From the NCBI GenBank assembly GCA_026398275.1, contig JAPLTF010000061.1, forward strand, positions 1 through 64,000: DNA of 64,000 bases, written 5' to 3'. Of the stretch, positions 17,845 to 27,515 are shown piece after piece; the stretch's first letter is position 1; every line of letters starts with the position of its first letter. Made by a program: the position numbers and the translations under genes. Source of the stretch: Verrucomicrobiota bacterium (lineage in GTDB: Bacteria; Verrucomicrobiota; Verrucomicrobiia; Chthoniobacterales; Terrimicrobiaceae). The notes beneath the pieces are model-generated. The model did no database searches. It worked only from the letters and a program-made list of their open reading frames with translations, and had not been told where the DNA came from.

Positions 17845-18767
17845 GGGAGCGATGTGAGCGCCTGACGCATCACGTCGAGCGGCGCTGGGCGGTTGAACCA
17901 AATCTCGAAGGAAAGGGCTCCCTGGTGGAGCAGCATGCTCAGGCCGTTGGCGCAGCGGGCACCGGCTGCCGTGGCATCTTCCAGCAGGCGGGACTTTCCC
18001 GAAGCATAAACCGTATCGTAAAACATGAGGTTCGGCGTGATCAGAGCGGACGGAATCAACGGCGGATCCGTGCGCCGCATCCCGACCGATGTCGCATTGA
18101 TGACGAGGTCGGCATGGGCGAGCTGCTGGCGGAGCGCCGTCTCGTCGAACGGGATCGCCTGGATCCGGTCAACCGGTCCCACGAGGCGGTCCGTCTGAAA
18201 GGAGGATGCCAGCTCGGCGGCGAGGGCCTGCGCTTTTTCCAACGTCCGGTTCACAAGGACCAGGCGCTCGCAGGATTCCATCGCGCACTGGACGGCGATG
18301 GCGCGCCCCGCCCCGCCTCCCGCGCCGAGCAGGACGACACGGAGGTCGCGGAGGTCCACGGAAAACTCCTCATGGATCGCCCGGACAAGCCCGGGCCCGT
18401 CGGTGTTGAAGCCCAGCAGGCGTTCCCCCTCAACGGCGACCGTGTTCACGCTGCCGGACCGGCGGGCGTAGTCATCGGCCTCGTCCACCGCGGCCAGCGC
18501 CGCTGCCTTGTGAGGGATCGTGACATTTGTCCCCAGAAATCCGGCCTTCGGGAGCGCCCGGAAGGCCGCCTGCGCCTTCTCCGCAGGAACATGGATCCGG
18601 ACGTAGCCGACGTTTATGCCTGCAGCCCGGAGGGCGGCATTGTGGAAAATAGGCGATTTTGAATGAGCCACCGGATCGCCGAAAACGCTCAGCCGGGCGG
18701 GCGGGTCCATATCGAAAAACACCTCGCCTCCGCCAATCAGATCATCCGCTGAGTAAACTTCGCCCAT
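17841..18767 (-). CDS. aroE: Shikimate dehydrogenase (NADP)
   Basis: 308 residues. Substrate-binding SxS is in DPVAHSKSPIFHN, the catalytic Lys in VTIPHKAAAL and the Asp in GFNTDGPGLV. The nucleotide-binding loop is VVLLGAGGGAGRAIAVQ and the NRT motif is LVNRTLEKAQ. It reduces 3-dehydroshikimate to shikimate in the aromatic pathway; aroD and trpD lie elsewhere in the window. The N-terminal EVYSADDLI lead is slightly long, but I kept the 18767 start because GAGAG lies upstream. A second candidate ATG at 18710, behind GGAGGCGAGG, would give 289 residues. Confidence 0.92.
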   Translation of the reverse strand: MGEVYSADDLIGGGEVFFDMDPPARLSVFGDPVAHSKSPIFHNAALRAAGINVGYVRIHVPAEKAQAAFRALPKAGFLGTNVTIPHKAAALAAVDEADDYARRSGSVNTVAVEGERLLGFNTDGPGLVRAIHEEFSVDLRDLRVVLLGAGGGAGRAIAVQCAMESCERLVLVNRTLEKAQALAAELASSFQTDRLVGPVDRIQAIPFDETALRQQLAHADLVINATSVGMRRTDPPLIPSALITPNLMFYDTVYASGKSRLLEDATAAGARCANGLSMLLHQGALSFEIWFNRPAPLDVMRQALTSLP

Positions 18768-18827
18768 GGCTGTCTCTCAGAGAAGCAGGGAGGGGACCCT
18801 GCGGCAAGTCGGCATCTCACCCCCCCT

Positions 18828-18973
18828 AATCCGCGCGTAACGCCAACGATGGGAGGGCGAACCTCCGTGTGAGCCCATGGATTATCCCGGCTCGGACGGA
18901 GCCTCGCCCTCCCTCGCGTTATCGACAGGTCGGCGATCCGTTTCCCTCTCATTTCTTTCCTTACGCGCGGATT
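18828..18973. repeat. 146-bp nested palindrome with 13-bp terminal inverted repeats
   Basis: Outer arms AATCCGCGCGTAA (18828-18840) and TTACGCGCGGATT (18961-18973) are perfect inverses. An inner pair, 18851-18875 and 18889-18913, matches at 21 of 25 positions. The inner core (GGGAGGGCGA..CTCCGT) is also found at 49158-49218. No exact target duplication was seen at the flanks. It lies between convergent-free ends of aroE and the M42 peptidase gene. Confidence 0.75.
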
Positions 18974-18977
18974 TGGG

Positions 18978-20045
18978 TCACCCGTGGACCCGGAACGTGT
19001 CCTTGTCGGAAAGGCTGGCGATGAATGCTGCGGCCAGGCGCGCGGCCGATTCGACGTCCTTCATGGAAACCATCTCCACCGGGGAGTGCATGTATCGCAG
19101 CGGGATCGAGATCAGTGCGCAGGGGATCCCGTCCAGCGACGTGTAGATGACATCGGCATCGGTCCTTGTGGAGCGGGAGATCGCCTCGTGCTGGAGCGGG
19201 ATCTTTTCTTTTTCGGCGACTTCGATCAGGCGCTCGACAACGAGCGGATGGTTGGCGGCACCGTGCGCAACAGCCGGGCCTTTTCCGAGCTCCACGAGGC
19301 CATGTTCCTTGGCCGGGATGCCCGGGGTGTCGGTCGCGTGGGTGACATCGAAAATGATGGCGATCGAGGGGGCGAGGCGGTGGGCCGCCATTTTGGCTCC
19401 GTGGCTGCCGATCTCCTCCTGGACGCAGTTTGCCGCAAGCGCTGTCGCGCGCGGCCGCTTCTTCAGCGAGCGAAGGCGGCCGAGCGTGAGCGCCAGGATG
19501 AATCCGCCGATCCGGTTGTCGAGTGCGCGGCCGACGATGTTGTCCCCGTGGAATTCCGTGGATGCCGAGTCAAAGATCGCCGGATTCCCCACCCGGATGC
19601 CGAGCTTGGCGACTTCCGCGGCGGAACGTGCGCCGACGTCGACGAAGTGGTCTTTCCAATCCGGCACCTTGTCCTTCGCCGTGTCTCTGAGGTGGATTGC
19701 CGTGTTTCCGATGATGCCCGGCACCAATCCCTTCGAGCCGAAGATGGTGATGCGGCGGGCGGCCACGAGGGTTTTATCCGAACCGCCGATGGGGCCGATC
19801 GAAAGGAATCCCTTCTCGTCAACATGCCGCACAATGAAGCCGATTTCATCGGAATGCGCTTCGAGCATGACGCGAGAGGCGGATTTTGAGGAGCCGTCCA
19901 GCTCGGCCCACGCGTTGCCATAGGCGTCTGTCTTTACGCGGTCGGCGACCTTTCCGACCATGTCCATCCACTTTGACTGTCCGGCCTTCTCCCATCCCGA
20001 GGGGGAGGGGGTTGCCAGAATATCCAGAAGAGTTTTCCTGTTCAT
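18978..20045 (-). CDS. M42 family metallo-aminopeptidase (deblocking/glutamyl type)
   Basis: 355 residues, typical of M42. Metal ligands are visible in EAHSDEIGFIVRHVD (His), GRALDNRIGGF (bridging Asp), NCVQEEIGSHGA (catalytic Glu pair), DVTHATDTPG (Asp) and the late IPLRYMHSPVEM (His). It is a cytoplasmic, large-oligomer dinuclear aminopeptidase that trims short peptides. The gene stands alone, divergent from typA, with a 140-bp shared upstream region. Confidence 0.92.
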   Translation of the reverse strand: MNRKTLLDILATPSPSGWEKAGQSKWMDMVGKVADRVKTDAYGNAWAELDGSSKSASRVMLEAHSDEIGFIVRHVDEKGFLSIGPIGGSDKTLVAARRITIFGSKGLVPGIIGNTAIHLRDTAKDKVPDWKDHFVDVGARSAAEVAKLGIRVGNPAIFDSASTEFHGDNIVGRALDNRIGGFILALTLGRLRSLKKRPRATALAANCVQEEIGSHGAKMAAHRLAPSIAIIFDVTHATDTPGIPAKEHGLVELGKGPAVAHGAANHPLVVERLIEVAEKEKIPLQHEAISRSTRTDADVIYTSLDGIPCALISIPLRYMHSPVEMVSMKDVESAARLAAAFIASLSDKDTFRVHG

Positions 20046-20127
20046 GTGGCCAGTCTTGCAGGCTCCCGTTCCTGTTCAACAGGAATCCGTTGCGCGAAGC
20101 CGGTTTGAAAAGAACGCGAGGGGCGGG

Positions 20128-20156
20128 TTGACAGGCGGCATTTGCCTCAGCATAGT
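20128..20156 (+). promoter_or_regulatory. Sigma70-like promoter for typA
   Basis: TTGACA (20128-20133), a 17-bp spacer, then CATAGT (20151-20156). The start codon of typA is 28 bp after the -10 box. This is the best consensus match seen in the window for a protein-coding gene. Confidence 0.6.
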
Positions 20157-20184
20157 CCGGCCCCGCCTATCAGCGGCTGACTCT

Positions 20185-21990
20185 ATGGATAAAATTCGTA
20201 ACATCGCAATCATCGCCCACGTTGACCACGGGAAGACCACGCTCGTCGACCAGCTCCTCAAGCAGGCGGGAACATTCCGTGCCAACCAGAAGACCGAAAT
20301 CCGCATGATGGATTCCATGGATCTGGAGAAGGAAAAAGGCATCACCATCCGCGCCAAGAATGCCGCGTTCCGCTGGAACGGCTACCATGTCAACATCGTG
20401 GACACTCCGGGCCACGCGGACTTCGGCGGCGAGGTCGAGCGGATCATGAAGATGGTGGACGGCGTCCTCCTGGTGGTCGATGCCTACGACGGCCCGCAGG
20501 CGCAGACGAAGTTCGTGCTCCGCAAGGCGATGGAGAACGGGCTCAAGCCGATTGTTGTGATCAACAAGATCGACCGTGAGAACGCGCGCCCGCACAAGGT
20601 TCTCGACATGGTCTTCGAGCTTTTCCTCGAGCTCAATGCCAACGACGAGCAGCTCGATTTTCCGCACATCTACGCAAGCGCCCGCGACGGCTACGCCAAG
20701 CGCGAGCTCGTGGACCCGAGCGAGACGATGGTCCCTCTCTATGAGGCGATCGCATGGCACATCCCCGCACCGAAGGCTTCGGATGCCGGATTTTTTCAAA
20801 TGCTGGTTTCGAACCTCGACTACAGCGACTACCTCGGACGAATCGCCTACGGCCGCATCATCAGCGGTTCGGTCAAGGTCGGCCAGAGCATCGTTTGCAT
20901 CCATGCCGGCGGACGCAAGGAACGCGGCAAAGTCACGGCGCTCTTCGGCCACGAGGGATTGGAGAAGGTCCAGATCGAGGAGGCGTTCTCCGGCGACATC
21001 ATCGGCCTGACCGGCTTCGAGGAGGTCTTCATCGGCGAAACCCTCACCGATACCGAGGACCGCGAGGCGCTGCATTTTGTGGACATCGACCCGCCCACGA
21101 TCGCGATGAAAATCTGCGTCAACGACTCGCCGCTCGCCGGACGCGAAGGAAAGCTCCTCACCGCCCGCCAGATCCGCGACCGCCTGATCAAGGAAACCCG
21201 CACGAATGTTTCGATCATGGTGAGCGATACCGAGATCGCGGGACATTTCGATGTGAAGGCCCGCGGTGAAATGCAGATCGCGATCCTGGTCGAGCAGATG
21301 CGCCGCGAAGGGTTTGAAATCCTTGTCTCCCGTCCCGAGGTCATCTTCAAGCGCGAGGAAGACGGTACGCTTCTCGAGCCGCTGGAGACGCTGTATGTGG
21401 ATGTCCCCACCGACAACCTCGGCGACATCCTGCAGTCGCTCGCCTCCCGCAAGGCCGAGATCACGAGCATGGAGCACAAATCCCACAGCGTGCTGGTCCA
21501 GGCCACGATCCCGACCCGCGGGCTCATCGGATTCGAGACCGACCTCGTCAACGTCACCAAAGGCCACGGCATTGCGAGCCATCTCTTCAAGGAATACGGA
21601 GCCCACAAGGGCGACATCCCGAGCCGCAACAACGGCGTCCTCGTTTCCATGGAAGGCGGCATCAGCATGGCCTACGCGCTCGATACCATCCAGGAGCGCG
21701 GGCGGCTGTTCATCGGGCCGCAGGAGGAGATTTACGAGGGGATGATCATCGGCGAAAACGCGCGGCCGGACGACATGCCGGTCAACCCGTGCAAGGCGAA
21801 AAAGCTCACCAACATGCGAAGCCAGGGCGATGGAAAGGGGATTTCCCTCGCGCCTCCGCTCGTCATGAGCCTCGAGCGCTCGCTGGAATACATCTCTCCC
21901 GACGAATACGTCGAGGTCACTCCAAAATCCCTGCGTTTAAGGAAAAAAATCCTCGACGCCAACGCGCGCAAGCGGGCGGCGAAGAGCTAG
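20185..21990 (+). CDS. typA: Ribosome-associated GTPase TypA/BipA
   Basis: 601 residues, the family norm. G1 is [11 protein letters not shown]2 is the EKGITI segment, G3 is [14 protein letters not shown]4 is NKIDR and G5 is near [10 protein letters not shown] translation-factor beta-barrel and EF-G-like domains follow, then the BipA-specific C-terminus ([20 protein letters not shown]). It binds the ribosome during stress and assists 50S assembly. ATG 20185 was chosen since the frame before it, from 19960, is spacer sequence. Own promoter upstream; convergent with the following MFS gene. Confidence 0.97.
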   Translation: MDKIRNIAIIAHVDHGKTTLVDQLLKQAGTFRANQKTEIRMMDSMDLEKEKGITIRAKNAAFRWNGYHVNIVDTPGHADFGGEVERIMKMVDGVLLVVDAYDGPQAQTKFVLRKAMENGLKPIVVINKIDRENARPHKVLDMVFELFLELNANDEQLDFPHIYASARDGYAKRELVDPSETMVPLYEAIAWHIPAPKASDAGFFQMLVSNLDYSDYLGRIAYGRIISGSVKVGQSIVCIHAGGRKERGKVTALFGHEGLEKVQIEEAFSGDIIGLTGFEEVFIGETLTDTEDREALHFVDIDPPTIAMKICVNDSPLAGREGKLLTARQIRDRLIKETRTNVSIMVSDTEIAGHFDVKARGEMQIAILVEQMRREGFEILVSRPEVIFKREEDGTLLEPLETLYVDVPTDNLGDILQSLASRKAEITSMEHKSHSVLVQATIPTRGLIGFETDLVNVTKGHGIASHLFKEYGAHKGDIPSRNNGVLVSMEGGISMAYALDTIQERGRLFIGPQEEIYEGMIIGENARPDDMPVNPCKAKKLTNMRSQGDGKGISLAPPLVMSLERSLEYISPDEYVEVTPKSLRLRKKILDANARKRAAKS

Positions 21991-21995
21991 CTGAT

Positions 21996-23252
21996 CTACC
22001 CCTCGGCAGCCACGCCGAGCGGGACAGCGGACTGATTGGCCGGGGGGTAATGGTCGGCCACTGTCCGCACCCGCCGGATCAGCCAGATGCTCAGGAGGCT
22101 TGTGCCGACGGCCAGCCATCCGAGCCAGCCCACATGCAGCAGGCCGCCTGATGTCTGCACAACCACTCTTCCCGCAAGCATCGCCGCCAGCCCGCTGCAA
22201 AGGTCGCGGGTGCAGGCGGTCAGGCTCATGAAGGCACCCCGCCGCACGGCAGGCACGGCGGAGGTCAGAACCGCCTGTGCGGGCACATACCGTCCGCTGG
22301 CAAATACAAAAAACAATCCGGTGATGACCAGCGTGGCCGACACCGGGAGCGGGCCGGCGTGGGTCAGAATCGAAATGATCGTTGCCGCCACGATGACCAG
22401 GATGGTGAACACCCTTGCCCTTCCGAAGCGATCCGACAACCGTCCGATCATTGGAGCCGTGACGATGGTCAGAACTCCGCCGACGACGTAAACCAGCGCG
22501 AGATGGGACTCCGGGTATTTCAAGTTGGACACCAGATGGGGCGATAGGAACGGGATGATCGTGAAGTGCCCGAACACCAGCGACACCATCAGGAGGATTC
22601 CCCTCCACGCGTTGGAATCTGAAAGCAGGGTCGCGAAGTTTTTTAGGGATGGCGGAGGACCATCGGCCAGGTGCCCGCGGACATGCGGCAGCCACAGCAT
22701 CAGCAGGATTTCAACGACCAGCGCGATTCCGACGACCAGGTAGAATGGTGTTTCCCAGCGGAACCGCTGCGCGAGGAACAGCCCGAACGGCACGCCGAAC
22801 GCCGCAGCTGCCGAGAAGGAGGTCATGATGATCCCCATGGCCGCACCCCGGCGTATCGAGGGAACAAGATCGCCGACAATGGCGAGGATCGTCGCATTGG
22901 AAATCCCTCCGAATGCACCGCAGACCGCGCGGGCGAGAAGCAATTGCCCGACCGACTCGGAGGAGGCGCATGCATAGGTTCCCAAAATGAATCCCGCGTA
23001 GGAAACGAGCAAAACCATGCGCCTGTCGTAACGGTCGATAAACGGGGCCGTGAGAAATCCGATGACTCCGGCCGTCATCGTGTAGGCGGCGATCAGCAGG
23101 CTGAACTGCGAGGCTGAGATCGAGAGCACGCGCATGAGCTGAGGTCCCAACGGCATCATGATCATGAAGTCCATGATATGCGTGAACTGAACCGCCGCCA
23201 AAAGCAGGAGAAGCGCCCTTTCGGGCAGGCGGGACTTGGAAGCGGTGATCAC
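21996..23252 (-). CDS. MFS transporter, DHA1 drug/arabinose-efflux type
   Basis: 418 residues with 12 helices. The start HIMDFMIMMPLGPQLMRVL is typical of DHA1 transporters, followed by motif A FIDRYDRRMVLL and the motif-C-like helix 5. The second half repeats as GRLSDRFGRARVF. A proton-driven exporter of small molecules such as a drug or sugar is expected. The substrate is not readable. It ends five bases after the typA stop, in convergent orientation, and is monocistronic. Confidence 0.88.
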   Translation of the reverse strand: MITASKSRLPERALLLLLAAVQFTHIMDFMIMMPLGPQLMRVLSISASQFSLLIAAYTMTAGVIGFLTAPFIDRYDRRMVLLVSYAGFILGTYACASSESVGQLLLARAVCGAFGGISNATILAIVGDLVPSIRRGAAMGIIMTSFSAAAAFGVPFGLFLAQRFRWETPFYLVVGIALVVEILLMLWLPHVRGHLADGPPPSLKNFATLLSDSNAWRGILLMVSLVFGHFTIIPFLSPHLVSNLKYPESHLALVYVVGGVLTIVTAPMIGRLSDRFGRARVFTILVIVAATIISILTHAGPLPVSATLVITGLFFVFASGRYVPAQAVLTSAVPAVRRGAFMSLTACTRDLCSGLAAMLAGRVVVQTSGGLLHVGWLGWLAVGTSLLSIWLIRRVRTVADHYPPANQSAVPLGVAAEG

Positions 23253-23624
23253 GGAGAAAATGCTGGTTCGAGCGGGATGATATGCGGATTGGTGGGATGG
23301 TCGCCATCGAACTCCGCCGTGGAAGACTCGGGTTACCTATCCCGGTCGGCAGTATCGTAACACAATCCCGTCTTTTCACGGATATTGTTTACAAACAACT
23401 GCATGGCGGGAACGTGCCTTCAGTTTGCCGCGTTGGACTCCCAAACATTCCGTTGGGAAAATCCATCAATACTTCTCCGCGAAGTTCGGGAAGCTTGGGG
23501 CAGAAAACCGGACACGAGCCTCCTGAAATGATGCCCACCCGGTTGACCGGTCGAAGAATGTAGCGGCAGTCTGTGACTGTCGGACTTATGCGGCGGTGGC
23601 ACACCGCCGCTACAACACACTGCG
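23253..23624. other. 372-bp gene-free stretch holding a repeat
   Basis: Apart from the palindromic element at 23560-23613 I see nothing coding here. An open frame at 23282-23563 has a start and length but shows no recognisable or low-bias protein sequence, and the DNA is less G+C-rich with several T runs. The first part probably holds the promoter of the MFS gene on the minus strand. Confidence 0.5.
23560..23613. repeat. Double-hairpin palindromic repeat
   Basis: GTAGCGGCAGTCTGTGACTG (from 23560) and GCGGCGGTGGCACACCGCCG(CTAC) (to 23613) are related inverted halves, and each half also folds on itself (GCGGCGGTG/CACCGCCGC around GCA). It has the look of a REP-type interspersed repeat between two minus-strand genes. 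Confidence 0.65.
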
Positions 23625-23813
23625 TTATCTCGCGACCGCGACTTTCACCCTCTTCAGCTGTCCGTGGTTCTTGACCCGGACGCGTCCGCTGTCGAAGAGG
23701 TCGACCAGCGCGGCAAGGGTTTCCTTGCTGTCGCGGGCGCAGGAGCCCACTATGGAGACGAGGTCGCCCAGCGAGTAATGGCTGCGATTGATTTTGCGGT
23801 AATAGTTTTTCAT
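23625..23813 (-). CDS. Small basic protein of unknown function (62 aa)
   Basis: The translation MKNYYRKINRSHYSLGDLVS.. is well ordered: an N-terminal Tyr/Arg/Lys-rich segment, a helix (LGDLVSIVGSCARDSKETLAALVDLFDSG), then RVRVKNHGQLKRVKVAV. The RVRV-KNHG-RVKV end looks like a beta-hairpin with RNA- or DNA-binding charge. No family is named. It sits alone between a repeat and the ABC-F gene, on the same strand as the latter, whose start is far upstream; they are therefore not an operon in the usual order. Probable, not certain, as a gene. Confidence 0.5.
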   Translation of the reverse strand: MKNYYRKINRSHYSLGDLVSIVGSCARDSKETLAALVDLFDSGRVRVKNHGQLKRVKVAVAR

Positions 23814-23853
23814 GCCGTTTATACCGCATTAGACAGGCCGCTGGGCGGGACGT

Positions 23854-25725
23854 TCAAATTCTCTTTGCGAGCTCTTCCCACCGTTCGTAAAGGCGTGCGA
23901 CCTCGGCCTTTGTAATAGCGAGTTTTTCAACTAAAGCCGGCGCTTCCGCGGCCCGGGAGACAAAGAATGAGGGATCGTTCAGTGTGGATTCCATTTCCTT
24001 GACGGAGTTTTCCGCCGCGAGAATCGTTTCCTCCATCCCGTCGAGTTCCTGCTGTTCCCTGTAGCTCAGCCGCTTGGGCTTTGGTGCGGGCTTTGATGGA
24101 TGGTCGGGAGCGGGGAAGGCCTTGAACGACGACTGCGCCTGCTGGGTGCGCGCCTTCTTTTTTTCGAGATAATACGAATAGTTGCCGGGCTGAACAAACA
24201 CGCCATCGTCTTCGAAGGCAACAATCTGGTCGCAGATGCGGTCCAGAAAATACCGGTCGTGGCTGACGACGAGGATCGTCCCGTCAAAATGCGCGAGCGC
24301 CTCCTCCAGCATGCGGAGGCTGGCGAGGTCGAGGTCGTTTGTCGGTTCGTCGAGGATGATGACATTGCCTCCGCGGCGGAGGACCTTTGCGAGCAGGAGG
24401 CGGGCGCGCTCGCCTCCGGAAAGCTTGTCCACGCGCTCCTTCACGCGGGATTCCTCAAACAGAAATCTTCTCAAATATGATCGCGCGGTGAGCATCTGGT
24501 CCCCGAACGCGACCATCTCGCCGGAATCCGAAACCTCGTCCATGACCGTCCCCTTGCCGTCGAGTTGCATCCGCGACTGGTCGATGTAGTTGAAGACGAC
24601 GCGCTTTCCAACGGTGGCTTTTCCCTCCGTCGGTTCCAGCTCGCCGAGGCAAAGCCGGAGGAGAGTTGTCTTGCCGACGCCGTTCCGCCCGACGACTCCC
24701 GTGCACTGGCCGGCCCTGAGCGACAGGTTCAGGTTCCGGAAAAGCCATCGGCCGGTCCCTCCGGCGCGAACACCCGCACCGGCGAGTTCCACCGCGGTGT
24801 TTCCAATCTCGGGCGCCGGAGGAATCAGAAGGTCCATCTCGCGCTCCTCGGGCGGCGCTTCCATCCCGGCAACCTGATAATACGCATCCAGGCGGTTCTT
24901 GGATTTTGACCTCTGCGCCCGCACACCGGCGCGGACGTATTCCAACTCCGCCCGCAAAAACCTCTGGCGGCGTCGCTCGGATTGCTCCGCGATCTGTTGT
25001 CGGAGGGCCTTGGCTTCGAGAAACGCGGTGTAATTTCCCGGATGCGAAAACGCGCGCCCGTCTGAGATCTCGATGATCCGAGTGGCGATCGTCTCCAAAA
25101 AATACCGGTCGTGCGTCACAAAGATCAGCGCACCGGGAAACTCGCGCAGGAAGTCCTCCAGCCAGCGGATCGTCTCGGAATCGAGATGGTTTGTCGGCTC
25201 GTCGAGGAGGAGGAGATCCGGCTGTGAGGCCAGCGCCCGGCAGAGCGCGACGCGGCGCTTTTCCCCGCCCGAAAGCGGACCGACCAGCGCATCCAGCGGC
25301 GGGGCGGCCAGCGATCCGGCTTCTGCCCGGATCCTTGTCTGGAGGTTCCATCCGTCCGCATGCTGGATCAGTTCGAGCAGGTCGTGCAGTTCGTTGTCAT
25401 GCCCGTCGCCCTCCTCATATCGCCGCATCCATTCCACGAGGTCCGCCGCGCCGGCCTCGATGTTTTCCAAAACGGTCTTTGCGCCATCCAGTTCGAACTC
25501 TTGCGGCAAATACCCGACACGAACCCCGCGCCGCAGGGAAAGCTCTCCGGCATCCGGCTCCGAATCCTTCGCCAGGATCTTGAACAGGCTCGTCTTCCCG
25601 CAGCCGTTGCGGCCGACGAGTCCGACCTTCTCGCCAGGGGCTACCGTGAGCGAGACCCCGTTGAGCAATACCTGGTTGCCGTAGGCGAGCTTGAGGTCCT
25701 TCGCGGATAATAGAACGGATGACAT
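23854..25725 (-). CDS. ABC-F family ATPase (Uup-like)
   Basis: 623 residues with two ABC domains and no membrane part. Domain 1: Walker A GRNGCGKTS, signature LSGGEKRRVALCRAL, Walker B LLLLDEPTNHLD. Domain 2: Walker A GRNGVGKTT, signature LSGGERARLLLAKVL, Walker B IILDEPTNDLD. A linker of about 75 residues with an Arg/Gln-rich helix separates them, and a C-terminal coiled coil (AAENSVKEMESTL) marks the Uup subgroup. ABC-F proteins act on ribosomes or, for Uup, on DNA or translation quality. A specific role is inferred only from this architecture. Monocistronic; divergent from the cyclophilin gene. Confidence 0.93.
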   Translation of the reverse strand: MSSVLLSAKDLKLAYGNQVLLNGVSLTVAPGEKVGLVGRNGCGKTSLFKILAKDSEPDAGELSLRRGVRVGYLPQEFELDGAKTVLENIEAGAADLVEWMRRYEEGDGHDNELHDLLELIQHADGWNLQTRIRAEAGSLAAPPLDALVGPLSGGEKRRVALCRALASQPDLLLLDEPTNHLDSETIRWLEDFLREFPGALIFVTHDRYFLETIATRIIEISDGRAFSHPGNYTAFLEAKALRQQIAEQSERRRQRFLRAELEYVRAGVRAQRSKSKNRLDAYYQVAGMEAPPEEREMDLLIPPAPEIGNTAVELAGAGVRAGGTGRWLFRNLNLSLRAGQCTGVVGRNGVGKTTLLRLCLGELEPTEGKATVGKRVVFNYIDQSRMQLDGKGTVMDEVSDSGEMVAFGDQMLTARSYLRRFLFEESRVKERVDKLSGGERARLLLAKVLRRGGNVIILDEPTNDLDLASLRMLEEALAHFDGTILVVSHDRYFLDRICDQIVAFEDDGVFVQPGNYSYYLEKKKARTQQAQSSFKAFPAPDHPSKPAPKPKRLSYREQQELDGMEETILAAENSVKEMESTLNDPSFFVSRAAEAPALVEKLAITKAEVARLYERWEELAKRI

Positions 25726-25847
25726 TCCGGCAATCGTAGGCGGTCGGACGATTTCGTGAAAGCCTCACCATGCGGCAATTTTCCGCGCGTGTCGGGTGTT
25801 CCAGTTGACCGAGGGGGAAGTGTAAGCTATCTTCTGCTGCTGATTTC

Positions 25848-27068
25848 ATGGATCTCCCCAGATTGATTTTCATTGTTGTTTTGTCGCTTGCGGTTTTTCG
25901 GCCGGAGCATATCTCTGCGCAAATCTACGCCGATGTCACGGTGAGCGGGGGGGTCAATGGTAACTTCACGATCACCCTCGAGGACACGAAAGCTCCCATC
26001 ACGGTAGCCAACTTCATCGGCCTTGCCACGGGGCAGAAGGGCTGGCTCGACCTCGTAACCGGCGGCATCCGATACGCCCCATTTTACAATGGCGTCACGT
26101 TCCACCGGGTCATCGCGGGCTTCATGTCACAGACCGGCTCGCGCAATGGGAACGGCACTGACGGCCCCGGCTATACATTCCGCGACGAGATTGATCCCTC
26201 GCTGAATCATCAACCCTACACCGTCTCGATGGCCAACTCCGGCCCCGATACCAATGGCTCCCAGTGGTTTATCTCGCAGGGAACGCCATCTCATCTTGAC
26301 GGCATACACACGATCTTCGGCAAAGTAACCGACCCGGCCAGCCAAGCCGTCTGCGCGGCGATCAATGCCGCAGCCACAGATTCTTCGGATCGTCCGATTA
26401 CCACTGTAACCATCAGTTCGATTGCGGTCCGTGGTCCGTCGCTTGCCGGCTTCAATATCAATCCCACCGGTCTTCCCAAGGTTCTCAATGGAGGGACTGT
26501 GATGAAGGTCGCGGGAGTAAACCATGCGCTCGGGTTCGATCATCAACCCTATAGCGCGTATTTTGGGTTTCACACACCAGACCTCACAAACTGGTCTTCC
26601 ATGTTCGCGAATTCGTATTTCCACTCAACCGCTCCTGGCGCCGGGGATATCGACGTCACAAGTCTGGCCATCGGCAGCAAGCATTTCTATCGCATCGCGC
26701 GTGTTGATTACAGCTCGTGCGTTAATCCGATTATCCCCTCCTCCATTGCGGGGAAAACGCTGACATTTCCCGGACTCTTCGGCTCGGATTTTATACAATT
26801 GGTCATTGATCCCTCTGGATCGACTGGCAGCTACACAATGGTATTCTCTGGAGGAGTGCCTAGCACTGGAACGATCACTGCGGTTAACTACCAAAACGCA
26901 GTTTCCCCCTACTCCCCATCCCTCCGTGTTATCCTGCGATGGAATTTCGACATCGATATCACCTTCAGCATCCTGAACTTCCGAACGGCAAGCAGTGGAA
27001 AATATCGAGGACAATCGAATGTGAGTGGTGCCGAAACCATCTCCGGAGCCTTCACCTCCGCACCGTAG
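25848..27068 (+). CDS. Secreted cyclophilin-type peptidyl-prolyl isomerase with extra C-terminal domain
   Basis: 406 residues. Signal peptide of about 24 residues ends near ISAQ. The cyclophilin domain (about 25-195) shows NFTITLEDTKAPITVANFIG, VTFHRVIAGFMSQTG with the catalytic Arg, MANSGPDTNGSQWFISQG and LDGIHTIFGKV. The last 200 residues are a beta-rich region with no family recognised, with serine- and threonine-rich strands and repeated SLRV/ILRW elements. It should catalyse cis-trans Pro isomerisation in the periplasm or at the cell surface. The tail may be a binding or anchoring domain. Confidence 0.87.
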   Translation: MDLPRLIFIVVLSLAVFRPEHISAQIYADVTVSGGVNGNFTITLEDTKAPITVANFIGLATGQKGWLDLVTGGIRYAPFYNGVTFHRVIAGFMSQTGSRNGNGTDGPGYTFRDEIDPSLNHQPYTVSMANSGPDTNGSQWFISQGTPSHLDGIHTIFGKVTDPASQAVCAAINAAATDSSDRPITTVTISSIAVRGPSLAGFNINPTGLPKVLNGGTVMKVAGVNHALGFDHQPYSAYFGFHTPDLTNWSSMFANSYFHSTAPGAGDIDVTSLAIGSKHFYRIARVDYSSCVNPIIPSSIAGKTLTFPGLFGSDFIQLVIDPSGSTGSYTMVFSGGVPSTGTITAVNYQNAVSPYSPSLRVILRWNFDIDITFSILNFRTASSGKYRGQSNVSGAETISGAFTSAP

Positions 27069-27125
27069 AGGCTGTCAAATTCTCCGCTTGCCTAAGCCGC
27101 CCGGCTGCGCCCATTCTTTTTCCCG

Positions 27126-27515
27126 ATGAACCAGGTGAAGGACACGCTCCGGGCGACCGTGCGGCTCGGGTATGACGGGCGTGTCCACAAGCAGTTCCGC
27201 GGGCCGAAGGCGGAGGAGCGGTTTGCGACCGAGGTGAAGGTGCTGAAATATCTGGAGGAGCGCGGGTGTCCGTTTGTGCCGCGCCTGCTGGAGTCCGACC
27301 CGGAGGGCCTGAAAATTGTGACCACGAATTGCGGGAGCCGGGTCGACCACCTTGACGACGAGCGATGCCGCGAGCTGTTCGACGAGTTGCTGGAATACGG
27401 TGTCCGGCACGATGACGCGGAGATGCGCAATGTGACCTACCGGCAGACGGACGGGCGGTTCTGTTTGATAGATTTCGAGTTTGCCACCATTCTGGATCCC
27501 CCGCATGTCCCCTGA
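27126..27515 (+). CDS. Minimal protein-kinase-like protein (YrbL/PhoP-network type)
   Basis: 129 residues, far shorter than a normal kinase, yet key residues occur in kinase order: VHKQF (Lys22, ATP lysine), Glu36 in the following helix, RHDDAEMRNV (His95-Asp96 and Asn102, catalytic loop) and CLIDFEF (Asp116, the DFG-type metal Asp). The glycine loop is short (RLGYDGRV) and there is no C-lobe after the DFE motif. It resembles the YrbL-PhoP_reg group as I recall it. The PP2C gene starts inside its last codons (11-bp overlap), which suggests a coupled kinase/phosphatase unit. Activity is unproven. Confidence 0.72.
   Translation: MNQVKDTLRATVRLGYDGRVHKQFRGPKAEERFATEVKVLKYLEERGCPFVPRLLESDPEGLKIVTTNCGSRVDHLDDERCRELFDELLEYGVRHDDAEMRNVTYRQTDGRFCLIDFEFATILDPPHVP

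Noticed and set aside
23282-23563. 93-residue open frame upstream of the MFS gene
   Set aside because: No family features; starts in a region that probably holds the MFS promoter.
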